46,335 nucleotides of DNA from Gemmatimonadota bacterium (GTDB lineage: Bacteria; Latescibacterota; UBA2968; UBA8231), in NCBI GenBank assembly GCA_028875335.1, contig JAPPEF010000178.1, forward strand, positions 1-46,335, in the 5' to 3' direction. A program made the position numbers and the translations under genes. Of this stretch, positions 34,549 through 43,337 are shown one piece after another; position 1 is the first letter of the stretch; each line of letters starts with the position of its first letter. The notes beneath the pieces are model-generated. The model was given only the letters and a program-made list of their open reading frames with translations. It did not search any database and was not told where the DNA came from.

Positions 34549-35955
34549 ATGGCCCGGCACGACGGCAAAATACTCATGATTGACGATGAGCAGGACCTGT
34601 TGAAGCTGTCGAGCAGCATCTTGCGGCGCGAAGGCTTCGCGGTGGAAACCCACTCGGACGCGCGCGAGGCCCTCGCGCTCCTGCGAGACGAGTCCTTCGA
34701 CATCATCCTGCTCGATTTGCACATGCCCGCGATGAGCGGCCTCGAATTTCTGCGGCAGCTCAACGTACGCGAGCGGCCCGAGGAAGTGCTCATCTTAACG
34801 GCGTATGCGGATCTCCAAAGCGCGGTAGAGACCGTCAAGCTGGGTGCGTATGGGTATCTGGCCAAGCCCTTTAACTCCGAAGAAATCCTCAGCCACATCA
34901 GCAATATCCGCGAACTGCAAGAGCTCCGGGCCGAAAACGAGCGCCTGCGCCAAGCACAAGGCTCGGGGTTGGGCATGATCGGCGAGACTGAGCAGATGCG
35001 GCAAATCTACCGGCTAGTTCAAGACGTGGCCCCCACCCCCCTGCCAGTGCTAATCTGCGGCGAAAGCGGCACCGGCAAGGAACTCGTAGCCGCGGCCATC
35101 CACCGCGCCAGCGACCGCTCCGCCGGTCCCTTTGTGCGTTGCAACTGCGCGGCCTTGAACCCAGGCGTCCTAGAAAGCGAATTGTTCGGGCACGTAAAAG
35201 GCGCTTTCACCAGCGCAGTGCGCGACCGCAAAGGGCGTTTTATGGAGGCTGACGGCGGCACCCTGTTCCTCGACGAAATCGGCGACATGGAGGTGGGGCT
35301 GCAAACCCGGCTATTGCGCGTGTTGCAAGAAGGGGAATTCGAGATGGTGGGATCGACCGAGACTCACAAGGTCGATGTGCGCGTCCTTTCCGCAACCAAC
35401 CGGAACTTGACGCAGGCCGTGGCCGAGGACCTATTCCGCGAGGATTTGTTCTACCGTCTCAACGCGGTCACTATCGAGATACCACCGCTGCGTCAGCGCA
35501 AGGCCGACATTCCTTTGTTCTGCCACTTTTTCATCGACCGCCTCAACGACCGCTTCGACAAACAGATACAAGGGGTCAGCAAGGAAGCTCTTGAGTATCT
35601 CGAAGCCTACGACTGGCCGGGCAATGTGCGCGAAATGGAGAACGCGATCATGCGCGCCATAGCCCTCGCCAAGGGACGAGAAATCGAGGTGGAGGACCTG
35701 CCGACGGCTATCGTAGAGAATACTGGCCGTCAGGATGAGCCAGCAGCCGTAGAGGAGGAAGTCATAGATCGGTCCGACGCGCTCTTCCACGCGGCGCGCC
35801 AGCGCTTTGAGGAGCAGTTCATCCGCGACGCCCTCGAGAAAACGGGCGGCAACATCAGCCAAGCCGCCCAGCAAATCCAGTTGGGGCGGCGCAACTTACA
35901 GCGCAAGATCAAGCAGTTCGACATAGACGTGAGCCAATACAGCCGCCGGCCCTGA
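34549..35955 (+). CDS. NtrC-family sigma-54-dependent response regulator
   Basis: A 468-residue regulator: receiver domain (phospho-acceptor Asp56 in LLDLHMP, Asp12/Asp13, Thr84, Lys106), AAA+ ATPase with Walker A GESGTGK (171-177) and LFLDEIGD as Walker B, arginine region LFYRLNAVTIEIPPLRQR, and a C-terminal Fis-type helix-turn-helix (GGNISQAAQQIQLGRRNLQR). The sigma-54 contact loop reads GAFTSA at 218-223 instead of GAFTGA. Paired with the upstream kinase, it would bind enhancer sites and activate sigma-54 polymerase. The next gene downstream has a sigma-54 promoter only 342 bases after this stop, making it a prime target. Confidence 0.93.
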   Translation: MARHDGKILMIDDEQDLLKLSSSILRREGFAVETHSDAREALALLRDESFDIILLDLHMPAMSGLEFLRQLNVRERPEEVLILTAYADLQSAVETVKLGAYGYLAKPFNSEEILSHISNIRELQELRAENERLRQAQGSGLGMIGETEQMRQIYRLVQDVAPTPLPVLICGESGTGKELVAAAIHRASDRSAGPFVRCNCAALNPGVLESELFGHVKGAFTSAVRDRKGRFMEADGGTLFLDEIGDMEVGLQTRLLRVLQEGEFEMVGSTETHKVDVRVLSATNRNLTQAVAEDLFREDLFYRLNAVTIEIPPLRQRKADIPLFCHFFIDRLNDRFDKQIQGVSKEALEYLEAYDWPGNVREMENAIMRAIALAKGREIEVEDLPTAIVENTGRQDEPAAVEEEVIDRSDALFHAARQRFEEQFIRDALEKTGGNISQAAQQIQLGRRNLQRKIKQFDIDVSQYSRRP

Positions 35956-36102
35956 AGGCAACCATCTCCGCCCGTCCGTCTCCGATTCTCTACTCCTCCT
36001 TCCGCATCAACCAACGTCGTCAGAGGCTACTCAGCAGGCGTCGGTACCGTTCCTCCTAACAGGACCTACGCCGCAACCGCACGACATCCCCATGCGATGT
36101 TT

Positions 36103-36168
36103 GGGCGCACTAGAGCGATAATTCGACGCACTTGTGCGATATATTGTCGCACTGTTAGGGCGCACTAA
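36103..36168. promoter_or_regulatory. Candidate enhancer (UAS) sites for the NtrC-type regulator
   Basis: GGGCGCACTA occurs at 36103-36112 and 36158-36167. Between them lie CGCAC-TT-GTGCG (36127-36138) and GTGCGA-N7-TCGCAC (36134-36152), so the block is full of overlapping dyads. The copies sit about 130-200 bases before the -24 element, the usual enhancer distance. Related motifs are TTAGGGCACACAAA at 44075-44088 and TTGGCGCACA at 45090-45099. Confidence 0.5.
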
Positions 36169-36297
36169 GGGAACTGTACGAAGGCTTGAGAGACGGGAGA
36201 TAAAATTTAGTTTATTTTTATAAAGCATTATTTAACAGATAGTTATGAATCATAAAAATCAAAGAAACTAGTGCGATTAGCGCTTGAAGGGTGCCCA

Positions 36298-36313
36298 TTG
36301 GTACGATAGTTGC
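36298..36313 (+). promoter_or_regulatory. Sigma-54 (-24/-12) promoter of the first paralog
   Basis: TTGGTACGATAGTTGC matches the RpoN consensus TGGCACG-N4-TTGC except one base. The invariant GG (36300-36301) and GC (36312-36313) are 12 bases apart as required. Transcription is predicted to start near 36325, giving a leader of about 40 bases. Confidence 0.8.
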
Positions 36314-36364
36314 GACAGCTCTGCCAGAAGCAACAACTCGCACTTTTCCATAAAGGAGGATATC

Positions 36365-37279
36365 ATGCAACCCTTAGCCATTCGCATCCTGTCTCTCGCT
36401 CTAGTCGCCGCTTGGTTCGCCGCTTCCAGCGCAGCCACTGCCGAGCCCAAAAGTCAGTACGGCGGCTTTTCGCCCGATGCCGACGGTCGCCAAGCCTATC
36501 TCAACTACATCAACGGCTTGGAGATGATCCAAGTCGAAGCTGGGGCCGAGTTACAGCAGGCAGTCGAAGCCATCCCCGTCGAGCCAAGCGTCCCCATCAC
36601 CCCCGAGCAAGAAGCCGACCTGCGCGCCTGGCTCTACGACTTTCTCGTCGCCTTTTCCGTCTCCGGCAACGACAGCCTCGCCGCTACTTTCTACTTGCGC
36701 GGAGGCGTCGATGACCCTGACAAGATACAGCAGATAAAAGAGCGATTGGAACGCACTCCTAGTCCCGAAGAAACCGCCGAGTTAAACGCCAAACTAAAAA
36801 TGCTAAAGGAGGCGGGGATCGATGTAAGTAGCCTTATCCCCGAACCGATCCCCGATGCGGGCGATACGCCCTTGGCCATCTTAAAAACCCAGCACAGACA
36901 AAACCTCGACATGAAGGGGTGCGATTACTTCTTCGGCAACATCTCCTTTTTCGACAGCAAGTACAGCGTGTTCGAATTACAAGGAGCGTATGAGAGCTAT
37001 GTAGATTACATCAAGACCCACGGCCTGCTTCCCATGGGCTATATGGGTTCTTTTTCCATGAGAAACGAGATTGAGGCAGCTCTACAGGCCGGCGAAAAGT
37101 GGGTAGCGGCCCAATTCATGTTCATCTTTGCAGAGCCTGAAGAGGCCGCGGACTTTGAAAAGGGGCCGATGCGCTGCCCGTTTTTCGTGCGACTCGTCTG
37201 GAGCCCAGAGAAGGCTATGTGGCGCCTTGCAGAAACCGTCATGCCGAATAACGCGCCGGTTCGGTTTTCATTCTTGTAG
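36365..37279 (+). CDS. Unrecognised secreted protein, first of two paralogs
   Basis: A 304-residue protein that I do not recognise. A clear signal peptide (MQPLAIRILSLALVAAWFAA ... SAATA-EPK) directs export. The mature part holds the block PITPEQEADLRAWLYDFLVA with SGNDSLAATFYLRGGV, a charged helical segment (about 120-160), YSVFELQGAYESY, and a C-terminal RCPFFVRLVWSPEKAMWRL. A paralog at 45.3 kb shares the signal peptide almost exactly, and these blocks. The start has a perfect AAAGGAGG site and a sigma-54 promoter. The ABC permease gene starts 74 bases downstream, so it probably leads the export operon. It may be substrate, chaperone or sensor of that system; function is unknown. Confidence 0.8.
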   Translation: MQPLAIRILSLALVAAWFAASSAATAEPKSQYGGFSPDADGRQAYLNYINGLEMIQVEAGAELQQAVEAIPVEPSVPITPEQEADLRAWLYDFLVAFSVSGNDSLAATFYLRGGVDDPDKIQQIKERLERTPSPEETAELNAKLKMLKEAGIDVSSLIPEPIPDAGDTPLAILKTQHRQNLDMKGCDYFFGNISFFDSKYSVFELQGAYESYVDYIKTHGLLPMGYMGSFSMRNEIEAALQAGEKWVAAQFMFIFAEPEEAADFEKGPMRCPFFVRLVWSPEKAMWRLAETVMPNNAPVRFSFL

Positions 37280-37353
37280 CCACGTCAAAGCTCGGCAACC
37301 GCCTCCGAGACAACGCTATCAGCCTGAAAAGACGAACTAACAGGAGCCGCGCC

Positions 37354-38925
37354 ATGATAGGCATTGTGTTTAAAAAAGAGATGCTCAGCCATCTGCTCAG
37401 CCAGCGCTTCGCCGCTTGCACCGTACTCGCCGTCGTGCTGATCATCGCCAATGGCGTACTCACCAGCCAGACCTATGTCCATAAAAAGGCCAGCTATCTC
37501 ACACAGCGGGCCGCTGAGGAAACCAAACTGCACGAAATCACCTATTATTCGGTCCTAGGCTGGGACTGGTTGGTGTCGACTAAAAGTGGTTTCAAGCCAA
37601 AGGCGGCTCCACGTGCTCTACGGGCCCCACGCCCCCTAGCAGTGTTCGCTCAAGGTGCCGAACGACAAGCAGGGCAGGCGATCAAAGTGATGCTCTTCAA
37701 CGTGCCCTACCAAGCCGAGGAGGTCTCGCCCTTCCAGTCGAGCAATCCCTACCTCGCCATCTTTGCCTTCTTCGACATGGTGTACATCTTCCAACTCGTG
37801 CTCGGCTTGCTGGCTGTCCTCATCGCCAGTGAGGCCATCTCCGGTGAAAAGGAAGACGGTACCCTGCGGCTGATGCTGACAACCAACGCCAGCCGCGCCC
37901 AAGTCCTCGCTGGCAAGGTCCTCGCTGGCCTGACGACGCTGGCCATTCCAACTGCCTTGGGCTTTATCCTGCTGACGATCTTGCTATTGGGCACTGAGAA
38001 TATCGAAGTCGGAGCCGGCGAGTGGGCGCGGGTGGGTCTGCTGTTCGCGCTGTCGCTGCTATATCTGCTGGTGTTTTACCTAATTGGGCTGGTGATCTCG
38101 TGTATGACTCACCGCTCGGCAACCAGCTTGATTTACGCGCTGTTTGCGTGGGCGTTACTGGCGATTGTGCTACCCAACAGCATCTCAGCCTTGCTCAACG
38201 AGCAGGCCAACATGGGTGAAAAGCATGCCCAAGCCCACCACAAGGCCGCACAAGTATGGCAGGAGTTCGATCAGGAGGTCACGGACCTCGCTCGGGCGCA
38301 CGGCCAGACCAAGTACTTTCCCACAGATATGGTCGAGCATGTCCGTACGGAGGGACGAGGGATTGTAATCTACAGTGAAGGAACTGGAACCTACTCTAAA
38401 AGAGACGGACAGACTCCTCAGCTCTATTTAACGAGTGTCGCCGATTCACCATCGCTTGCAAAGTTCCAAGACATCGTCCGCAGCGGCGAGCGGTTGCGGT
38501 TGCAGTACGCCCAGCGCGCCTGGAACGAAAAGGCCCCTCTCATTGAAGGCTTCCCCCGCCGCATCGAACGATGGAATGACCAGCTCCAACGCCTCTTTCC
38601 CGCCGGTGCCTACGCTCAAGCCGCCAGTGCCTTCGCTGGCACCAGCCGACGCGAATACTACGACTTTATCGACCAAGTGCGCGCCTATCGCGGACAAATC
38701 ATCACCTTTCTCGAAGACCGCGACGCATTTGGTTCCCGCGAGTGGTTCAACGACGACGACGGCTGGCGCGCTGACCTGCGCGACCTGCCGAGGTTTCACG
38801 AGCACGCTTGGACGGTCGCCGAGAGCTTGAGCCAAGCTTTGCCGGCTCTAACGGCTTTGTCGCTCTATGCGGCCATACTCTTTGTCCTCGCCAATCGGCT
38901 CTTCGCTCGCTACGATGCCATGTGA
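37354..38925 (+). CDS. ABC-2 type permease with large extracytoplasmic loop (first)
   Basis: A 523-residue membrane protein. One helix near the N-terminus (about 20-38) is followed by a long loop, then a bundle of helices (about 130-285, e.g. YIFQLVLGLLAVLIASEA, VLAGLTTLAIPTALGFIL), a second large hydrophilic region of about 200 residues, and a final helix (ALPALTALSLYAAILFVLAN). The conserved SGEKEDGTLRLMLT motif is that of ABC-2 permeases of the NosY/GldF group. It would pair with the second permease and the ATPase encoded at the end of the operon. The large periplasmic parts suggest interaction with the coiled-coil and TolC-like proteins of the same operon. Confidence 0.85.
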   Translation: MIGIVFKKEMLSHLLSQRFAACTVLAVVLIIANGVLTSQTYVHKKASYLTQRAAEETKLHEITYYSVLGWDWLVSTKSGFKPKAAPRALRAPRPLAVFAQGAERQAGQAIKVMLFNVPYQAEEVSPFQSSNPYLAIFAFFDMVYIFQLVLGLLAVLIASEAISGEKEDGTLRLMLTTNASRAQVLAGKVLAGLTTLAIPTALGFILLTILLLGTENIEVGAGEWARVGLLFALSLLYLLVFYLIGLVISCMTHRSATSLIYALFAWALLAIVLPNSISALLNEQANMGEKHAQAHHKAAQVWQEFDQEVTDLARAHGQTKYFPTDMVEHVRTEGRGIVIYSEGTGTYSKRDGQTPQLYLTSVADSPSLAKFQDIVRSGERLRLQYAQRAWNEKAPLIEGFPRRIERWNDQLQRLFPAGAYAQAASAFAGTSRREYYDFIDQVRAYRGQIITFLEDRDAFGSREWFNDDDGWRADLRDLPRFHEHAWTVAESLSQALPALTALSLYAAILFVLANRLFARYDAM

Positions 38926-38965
38926 CCATGTGAGTGACCCAAATTATAAAGAAGGAGCCATCCCG

Positions 38966-40417
38966 ATGTTAGCAGCTATCGTAAAACGCGAACTGATTGA
39001 CCACCTTATCAGCCTGCGTTTTGGCTTAGCCCTCGTGTTGACGGTGGGTTTAATGGTGCTCAACGCGCTCGGCTTTGTCGGCGGCTCGTACGAGTTCAGA
39101 CGCGACCACTATCTCGAACAGGTCCAAGCCGAGCAAGAAATCAGGCGCAGCAACGCCCAGCAGGGCCTGTGGAAGCTAATCCTCCATTCAGGGCAGACCT
39201 ATATATATAAGAAACCCAGCCCTCTCATGTTCTGCGCTACAGGTGCCGATGACGCCCTACCCGAGCGTCTCTGGACAATGGGCGGAGAAATCAGCCACAA
39301 TCGCACCAAAGTTTACAGTCCCTTTGTACTCGTATATTCGGACATCATAGACATCTGGGCACCAAAGGCCGGCCAACTGCTGGAGACCCAAGCCATCGAC
39401 TGGGTCTTTATCATCGGCGTCCTGCTCAGCCTCATGGCCTTGTTGTTCACCTTTGATGCCTTCATCGGTGAAAAAGAGCGCGGCACCCTCAAGCTAGTCA
39501 TGGCTCAGAGTCTGCCGCGTCACACCCTGCTTTTGGGCAAGTTCCTCGGCGCAATGTTGGCCCTCGCGATCGTGTTGAGCCTCGCCATCGTCGTCAATTT
39601 GCTCATCGTCCTCGCGCTGTCGAAGGTGAACTTGGGCCTCGTCGAGGCCGGGCGATTGGTCGGCACGGTCGGCTTATCGCTACTCTACCTCGCCTGCTTT
39701 GTCGGGTTGGGGCTGTGGGTGTCGATACGGAGTAGCACGACGCGCTCTAGTCTGGTGGGAGTGCTATTGCTGTGGACCTGCGGAGCGTTGCTCTGGCCAG
39801 CCACTGGTGGCGCACTAGCCGCTCGCGTGTTGGTCAGCGAATTCGAGGAGGAGATAACACTGGGGTGGGGCTTCTCAAACTATAACACGCCAGCCCACCA
39901 AAAACTCCTTCATATTAAGAGCCGTTTGCGGAATCGCGATCTGAGAAAGCCCGAGAAAGTGCGCCAGTTGGCCGACGCCCAACGCGCCGTGCGCCAGGTC
40001 CGCCAAGACCGAGAAGACCGCTTTTTGGCCCACAGCCTTGGCGAGGTCGAGAACGCCCGCCACATCGCGCGCCTATCGCCGACGGGCTGTTTTCAGTACG
40101 GCATGGAGGCCCTCGCCGGCACCGGACTAGCGCGCCACCGCAGCTTTGTCGAGCAGGTGCGCACCTACGTCCAGCAATTCGAGCAGACCATGCTAAACCT
40201 CGACCGCGACGATCCCAAAAGCATGCACATCCATCTCGTCGCCCAAGGGCTATCGCGGCAGAAGATCAATCCCGACACCTTACCCGTCTTCACCGAAGAC
40301 ATGTCGGCGACAACCCTGCTGCGTCATGCCGTCATTGATGTGATCGGGCTTTTCTTTTTCGCCATGCTTACGTACATGCTGGCCTATCGGTCGTGGCTGC
40401 GTGCCAGCATCGTTTAG
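38966..40417 (+). CDS. ABC-2 type permease (second)
   Basis: A 483-residue permease of the same group as its upstream neighbour. It has an N-terminal helix (about 18-37), a periplasmic loop, central helices (VFIIGVLLSLMALLFTFDAF, LGAMLALAIVLSLAIVVNLL, VGLSLLYLACFVGLGLWV), a second periplasmic part, and a C-terminal helix (VIDVIGLFFFAMLTYMLA). The motif IGEKERGTLKLVMA is the counterpart of that in the first permease. The ATG at 38966 has AAGGAG in front; a longer frame overlaps the previous gene. The two permeases look like an ancient duplication and probably make a heterodimer. Confidence 0.85.
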   Translation: MLAAIVKRELIDHLISLRFGLALVLTVGLMVLNALGFVGGSYEFRRDHYLEQVQAEQEIRRSNAQQGLWKLILHSGQTYIYKKPSPLMFCATGADDALPERLWTMGGEISHNRTKVYSPFVLVYSDIIDIWAPKAGQLLETQAIDWVFIIGVLLSLMALLFTFDAFIGEKERGTLKLVMAQSLPRHTLLLGKFLGAMLALAIVLSLAIVVNLLIVLALSKVNLGLVEAGRLVGTVGLSLLYLACFVGLGLWVSIRSSTTRSSLVGVLLLWTCGALLWPATGGALAARVLVSEFEEEITLGWGFSNYNTPAHQKLLHIKSRLRNRDLRKPEKVRQLADAQRAVRQVRQDREDRFLAHSLGEVENARHIARLSPTGCFQYGMEALAGTGLARHRSFVEQVRTYVQQFEQTMLNLDRDDPKSMHIHLVAQGLSRQKINPDTLPVFTEDMSATTLLRHAVIDVIGLFFFAMLTYMLAYRSWLRASIV

Positions 40418-40429
40418 AAAGGATACGGG

Positions 40430-41941
40430 ATGTCCTCCATCTACTATGCCCTCGGACTGCTGCTGTGCGTCCTCGCGGCCCACGCTGAAAACTTGACCAA
40501 AGAACAGCAGCGCATCCTGCTCGACCTCCAAGAGGCCCACTTGACGCTGGAGCAAGTCAAAGCGCGCGAGGCCGAGATCCAGGTCGAGCACGAGCAGATG
40601 ATCGGCCTCAAGGAGCGCGGCGTGGTCACCGGCCAAGAGCTGCGCATTGCCCGCGAGCGATTCGAGCGCGCTCGCGAAGAGCGGCAGCGGGCCTACTTAA
40701 ACCTACAGCGCGCCTTCCTCAACTCGCTAGCCGACGCCACCCACCTGACGGTCGTCAACGGCCAAAAGTACGGCGTCGAGGGCGACAAGGTGCGCGTGCG
40801 GCTCACCTTGCGCAACGACTCCGATCTCCGCTTGGCGAAAATGGTCGATCAGGCCCGCCGCCGCTACGACATCAACGGCCTCGACCAAGACGCCGCGTCG
40901 CTGTTGCAGGTAAACAACATCTTCGTCACCATCCTCGCCGACAATGTCATGGTCGGCCAGCCCTACCAAGTCCACATCCCCGTGCTGGCCCTCGGCGAGG
41001 AAGTCGAAGTCGAGGTCGGCTTGCAGCGTCCCGAGATCGAGGACCTCACCGTGCAACTCCAATATCTCAACCGCACGGACGACCACGTCATTCACCTAGA
41101 GAAGGCTTCGGCCCGCGACGTAGTGCGCGTGTATGCCACGCAGTTCTCCCAAGAAGGCCCGTTGGGCAACTCGGTGGCGTACGAGCTACACCTAGAGCGG
41201 CTGGCCGAAGACGAAAAGATCTTCCAGCTCATGGCGCACGGACTGCCGGCTGACTTCCGCTATGAGTTCGAGAGCGGAGGCCGCAACCTATCGCGGCTGC
41301 GCTTTTCCCGCGACCACTCCAGCGACTCGCTCATACTCAATGTGTACGTCCCCGAACAAGACGAGAGTTTCACGGTGGATCAGCCGTTGCTGTTCTCGGT
41401 GCTGGCCTACGAGCCAAATACGGTAGAACCTGAGGTGTTGGCCGCAGCCGATCCAGAGCACTTGCAAGCCATGGGCATTGGCTACGAGCAACTGCAACTA
41501 GTGCCCACCGGCCGGGCCGAATTGGAGCTGACCACCCTCAACCTCGACCTCTCAGTGGATGGCGAAGGCGAGTCGCAGTCCGTTTGGCAGCTACGGAACC
41601 TCGGCACGGTTGAATTGCTCGACATCCGCCTACAAGCCCTCTCGCCGCCGGGCTGGAATGTCTCCTTTGAGCCGCAGGAAATCGCCCTGCTCCCGCCGCG
41701 TGAGGAAATAGAGGCCGTGCTGACCGTGCGCCCCATCAACAGCGCCGAAATAGGACGCTACGAAGTCAAGACCAGCGCCAGCACGCAGCACAAGGGGCAG
41801 TGGGTCGAGTCGGTCGAGCGCACCGTCAACATAAACATCAAGAGCGATGGATCGTTTTGGGGTATAACGGGATTGGTGATCTTGCTGGTGAGCATCGTAC
41901 TGGGCATCGCCGTCTTCACTGTGCAATGGAGCAAGCGATGA
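40430..41941 (+). CDS. Membrane-anchored periplasmic protein with coiled coil and possible NEW3-like domain
   Basis: A 503-residue exported protein. A signal peptide (MSSIYYALGLLLCVLAAHA) leads into a coiled coil (about 22-105, rich in EEHLTLEQVKAREAEIQ-like heptads). Several beta-sandwich segments follow, of which the last (about 385-470, VWQLRNLGTVELLDIRLQAL, PPGWNVSFEPQEIALLPP) resembles NEW3 domains. A C-terminal helix (about 479-499, ITGLVILLVSIVLGIAVF) anchors it in the inner membrane. By position between the permeases and the TolC-like gene it takes the place of a periplasmic adaptor, although it is not a canonical HlyD/MFP protein. It starts 12 bases after the second permease. Confidence 0.75.
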   Translation: MSSIYYALGLLLCVLAAHAENLTKEQQRILLDLQEAHLTLEQVKAREAEIQVEHEQMIGLKERGVVTGQELRIARERFERAREERQRAYLNLQRAFLNSLADATHLTVVNGQKYGVEGDKVRVRLTLRNDSDLRLAKMVDQARRRYDINGLDQDAASLLQVNNIFVTILADNVMVGQPYQVHIPVLALGEEVEVEVGLQRPEIEDLTVQLQYLNRTDDHVIHLEKASARDVVRVYATQFSQEGPLGNSVAYELHLERLAEDEKIFQLMAHGLPADFRYEFESGGRNLSRLRFSRDHSSDSLILNVYVPEQDESFTVDQPLLFSVLAYEPNTVEPEVLAAADPEHLQAMGIGYEQLQLVPTGRAELELTTLNLDLSVDGEGESQSVWQLRNLGTVELLDIRLQALSPPGWNVSFEPQEIALLPPREEIEAVLTVRPINSAEIGRYEVKTSASTQHKGQWVESVERTVNINIKSDGSFWGITGLVILLVSIVLGIAVFTVQWSKR

Positions 41942-43323
41942 CGGCGTATCGATCCATCTTGGCCGCCCTCTGCTGCTTGGCGAGCGTCGCCCACGCAGAG
42001 GAGTGGGACCTAACGACTTGTCAGCGCGAAGCGGGCTATCACAGCCCAGTACTCGGGGCGGCGCGCGCCCGCTGGAACCAGATGAGGGCGCGCACCCGCT
42101 TCGACTACGCCGAGCAACTCCCGACCATCGGCCTGAACGCGGATTACGCACGCAGTGAATTCGCCGACGCGCCGGAGACCGACCAACGCGAGCTTTTCTT
42201 GCAAGCCCAGCAAGAGATCGTGCGCTATGGAGCTACCACCCCATCGCGCTTTGCCGCCAAGCACCGAGAGCAGGCGGAAAAGGCGCGCTACCGCGAGGCC
42301 ATCATCGCCGTGGATAGCAAGGTGCGCCAAGCGTACTACCGCCTGCTGCTGACGCGCGACGAGATCGCCAGCCGCGACGAGTTGCTCGCCTACTTCCGCG
42401 CTAAAATGGACCGAGTGCAAACGCGCCTCGACGCCGGCTTGGCGCGGCCGGTGGAGCTGCACGAGGCCGAGCTAGAGGTGCTGGAGGAGCAGTCGCGCAT
42501 CAACAACCTCCAGCGCGAACTGCGCGCTCTACATCTGAAACTCTTCACCGAGATCGGCCTCGTGGGCAAGCGCTCGCTCCGCGACATCGAAATCGTCGGC
42601 CCGCCCTACGAGCAACTACAGCTACTCGATCCCAGCGAAGAAGACCTACCAGCCCTCATCGAGGAAGCCCGCGCCAACTGGCCCCACCTCGCCGAACTCG
42701 TCTGGCAAATAGGCGAACAGCAGCACCAAGCGCGCAGTGTTTTCTGGCAGTGGCTACCCCACGTCGGCTTACAACTGACCAAGGAAGTCCAAGACACCGA
42801 CCTCGGCTTGAATTGGAGCGGCAACGGCCAGACTTGGAAGCTGGTGGGCTCCGGTCGCCGGTCGCTCGCCAGCCAAGGCTTAGATCCCGCCCTGGACACG
42901 GGCGAGGGCTGGCGCGTAATGGCCAACGTGTCGCTGCCCCTGTTCCAAGGCGGTCGGCGGTTAGCACAGGGAGCCGAGGAGCGGGCGCGGCTCCACGAAC
43001 TACGCCAAGATCGCGACGAGACCCGCAACTTGATTGAACTCGAAGTAGTCGAAGCGTTTTACGACTTAAAAAGCCGGCGGGAAAACACCCAGATTCTGCG
43101 CCGACGCGCCGATGTAGCCCGCCAGCGGTTGGACACGGCCGAAGAGCTGTTTGAAAATGCTATGGGCAACCTCAACTTCGACGATCTCCGCCGCCAGCGG
43201 GTCGCCGTCAACTTCGCCGAGCAGAGCTATTTTGCCGAGCGCTTGGCCTACATCCTCGCGGCGGAAGAGCTGCGGCGGATACTGGGCCGCGCGCTCAACA
43301 GCGAGTTTTACAAAACACCTTGA
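41938..43323 (+). CDS. TolC-family outer-membrane channel protein
   Basis: A 461-residue protein with a signal peptide (MTAYRSILAALCCLASVAHA). It has the internal duplication of the outer-membrane efflux protein family: long helices (YREAIIAVDSKVRQAYYRLL, ELEVLEEQSRINNLQREL) and strands in each half, with VSLPLFQGGRRLAQ as the usual second-half signature. TolC proteins form trimeric channels that cross the outer membrane and periplasm. The ATG at 41938 overlaps the preceding stop by four bases (ATGA), which fixes the start and shows coupling to the coiled-coil protein. It indicates that the ABC system exports something across both membranes. Confidence 0.88.
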   Translation: MTAYRSILAALCCLASVAHAEEWDLTTCQREAGYHSPVLGAARARWNQMRARTRFDYAEQLPTIGLNADYARSEFADAPETDQRELFLQAQQEIVRYGATTPSRFAAKHREQAEKARYREAIIAVDSKVRQAYYRLLLTRDEIASRDELLAYFRAKMDRVQTRLDAGLARPVELHEAELEVLEEQSRINNLQRELRALHLKLFTEIGLVGKRSLRDIEIVGPPYEQLQLLDPSEEDLPALIEEARANWPHLAELVWQIGEQQHQARSVFWQWLPHVGLQLTKEVQDTDLGLNWSGNGQTWKLVGSGRRSLASQGLDPALDTGEGWRVMANVSLPLFQGGRRLAQGAEERARLHELRQDRDETRNLIELEVVEAFYDLKSRRENTQILRRRADVARQRLDTAEELFENAMGNLNFDDLRRQRVAVNFAEQSYFAERLAYILAAEELRRILGRALNSEFYKTP

Positions 43324-43337
43324 GAAAGGATCGCATC

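Larger units (their letters stand above)
35956..36364 (+). promoter_or_regulatory. 409-base regulatory region upstream of the first paralog
   Basis: No gene lies here. It contains GC-rich repeats (36098-36168) that look like activator sites, an AT-rich stretch (36202-36266) suited to DNA bending, a -24/-12 sigma-54 promoter (36298-36313) and a leader ending in AAAGGAGG. The AT block, promoter and leader are repeated upstream of the second paralog at 45.2-45.34 kb. Confidence 0.7.
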
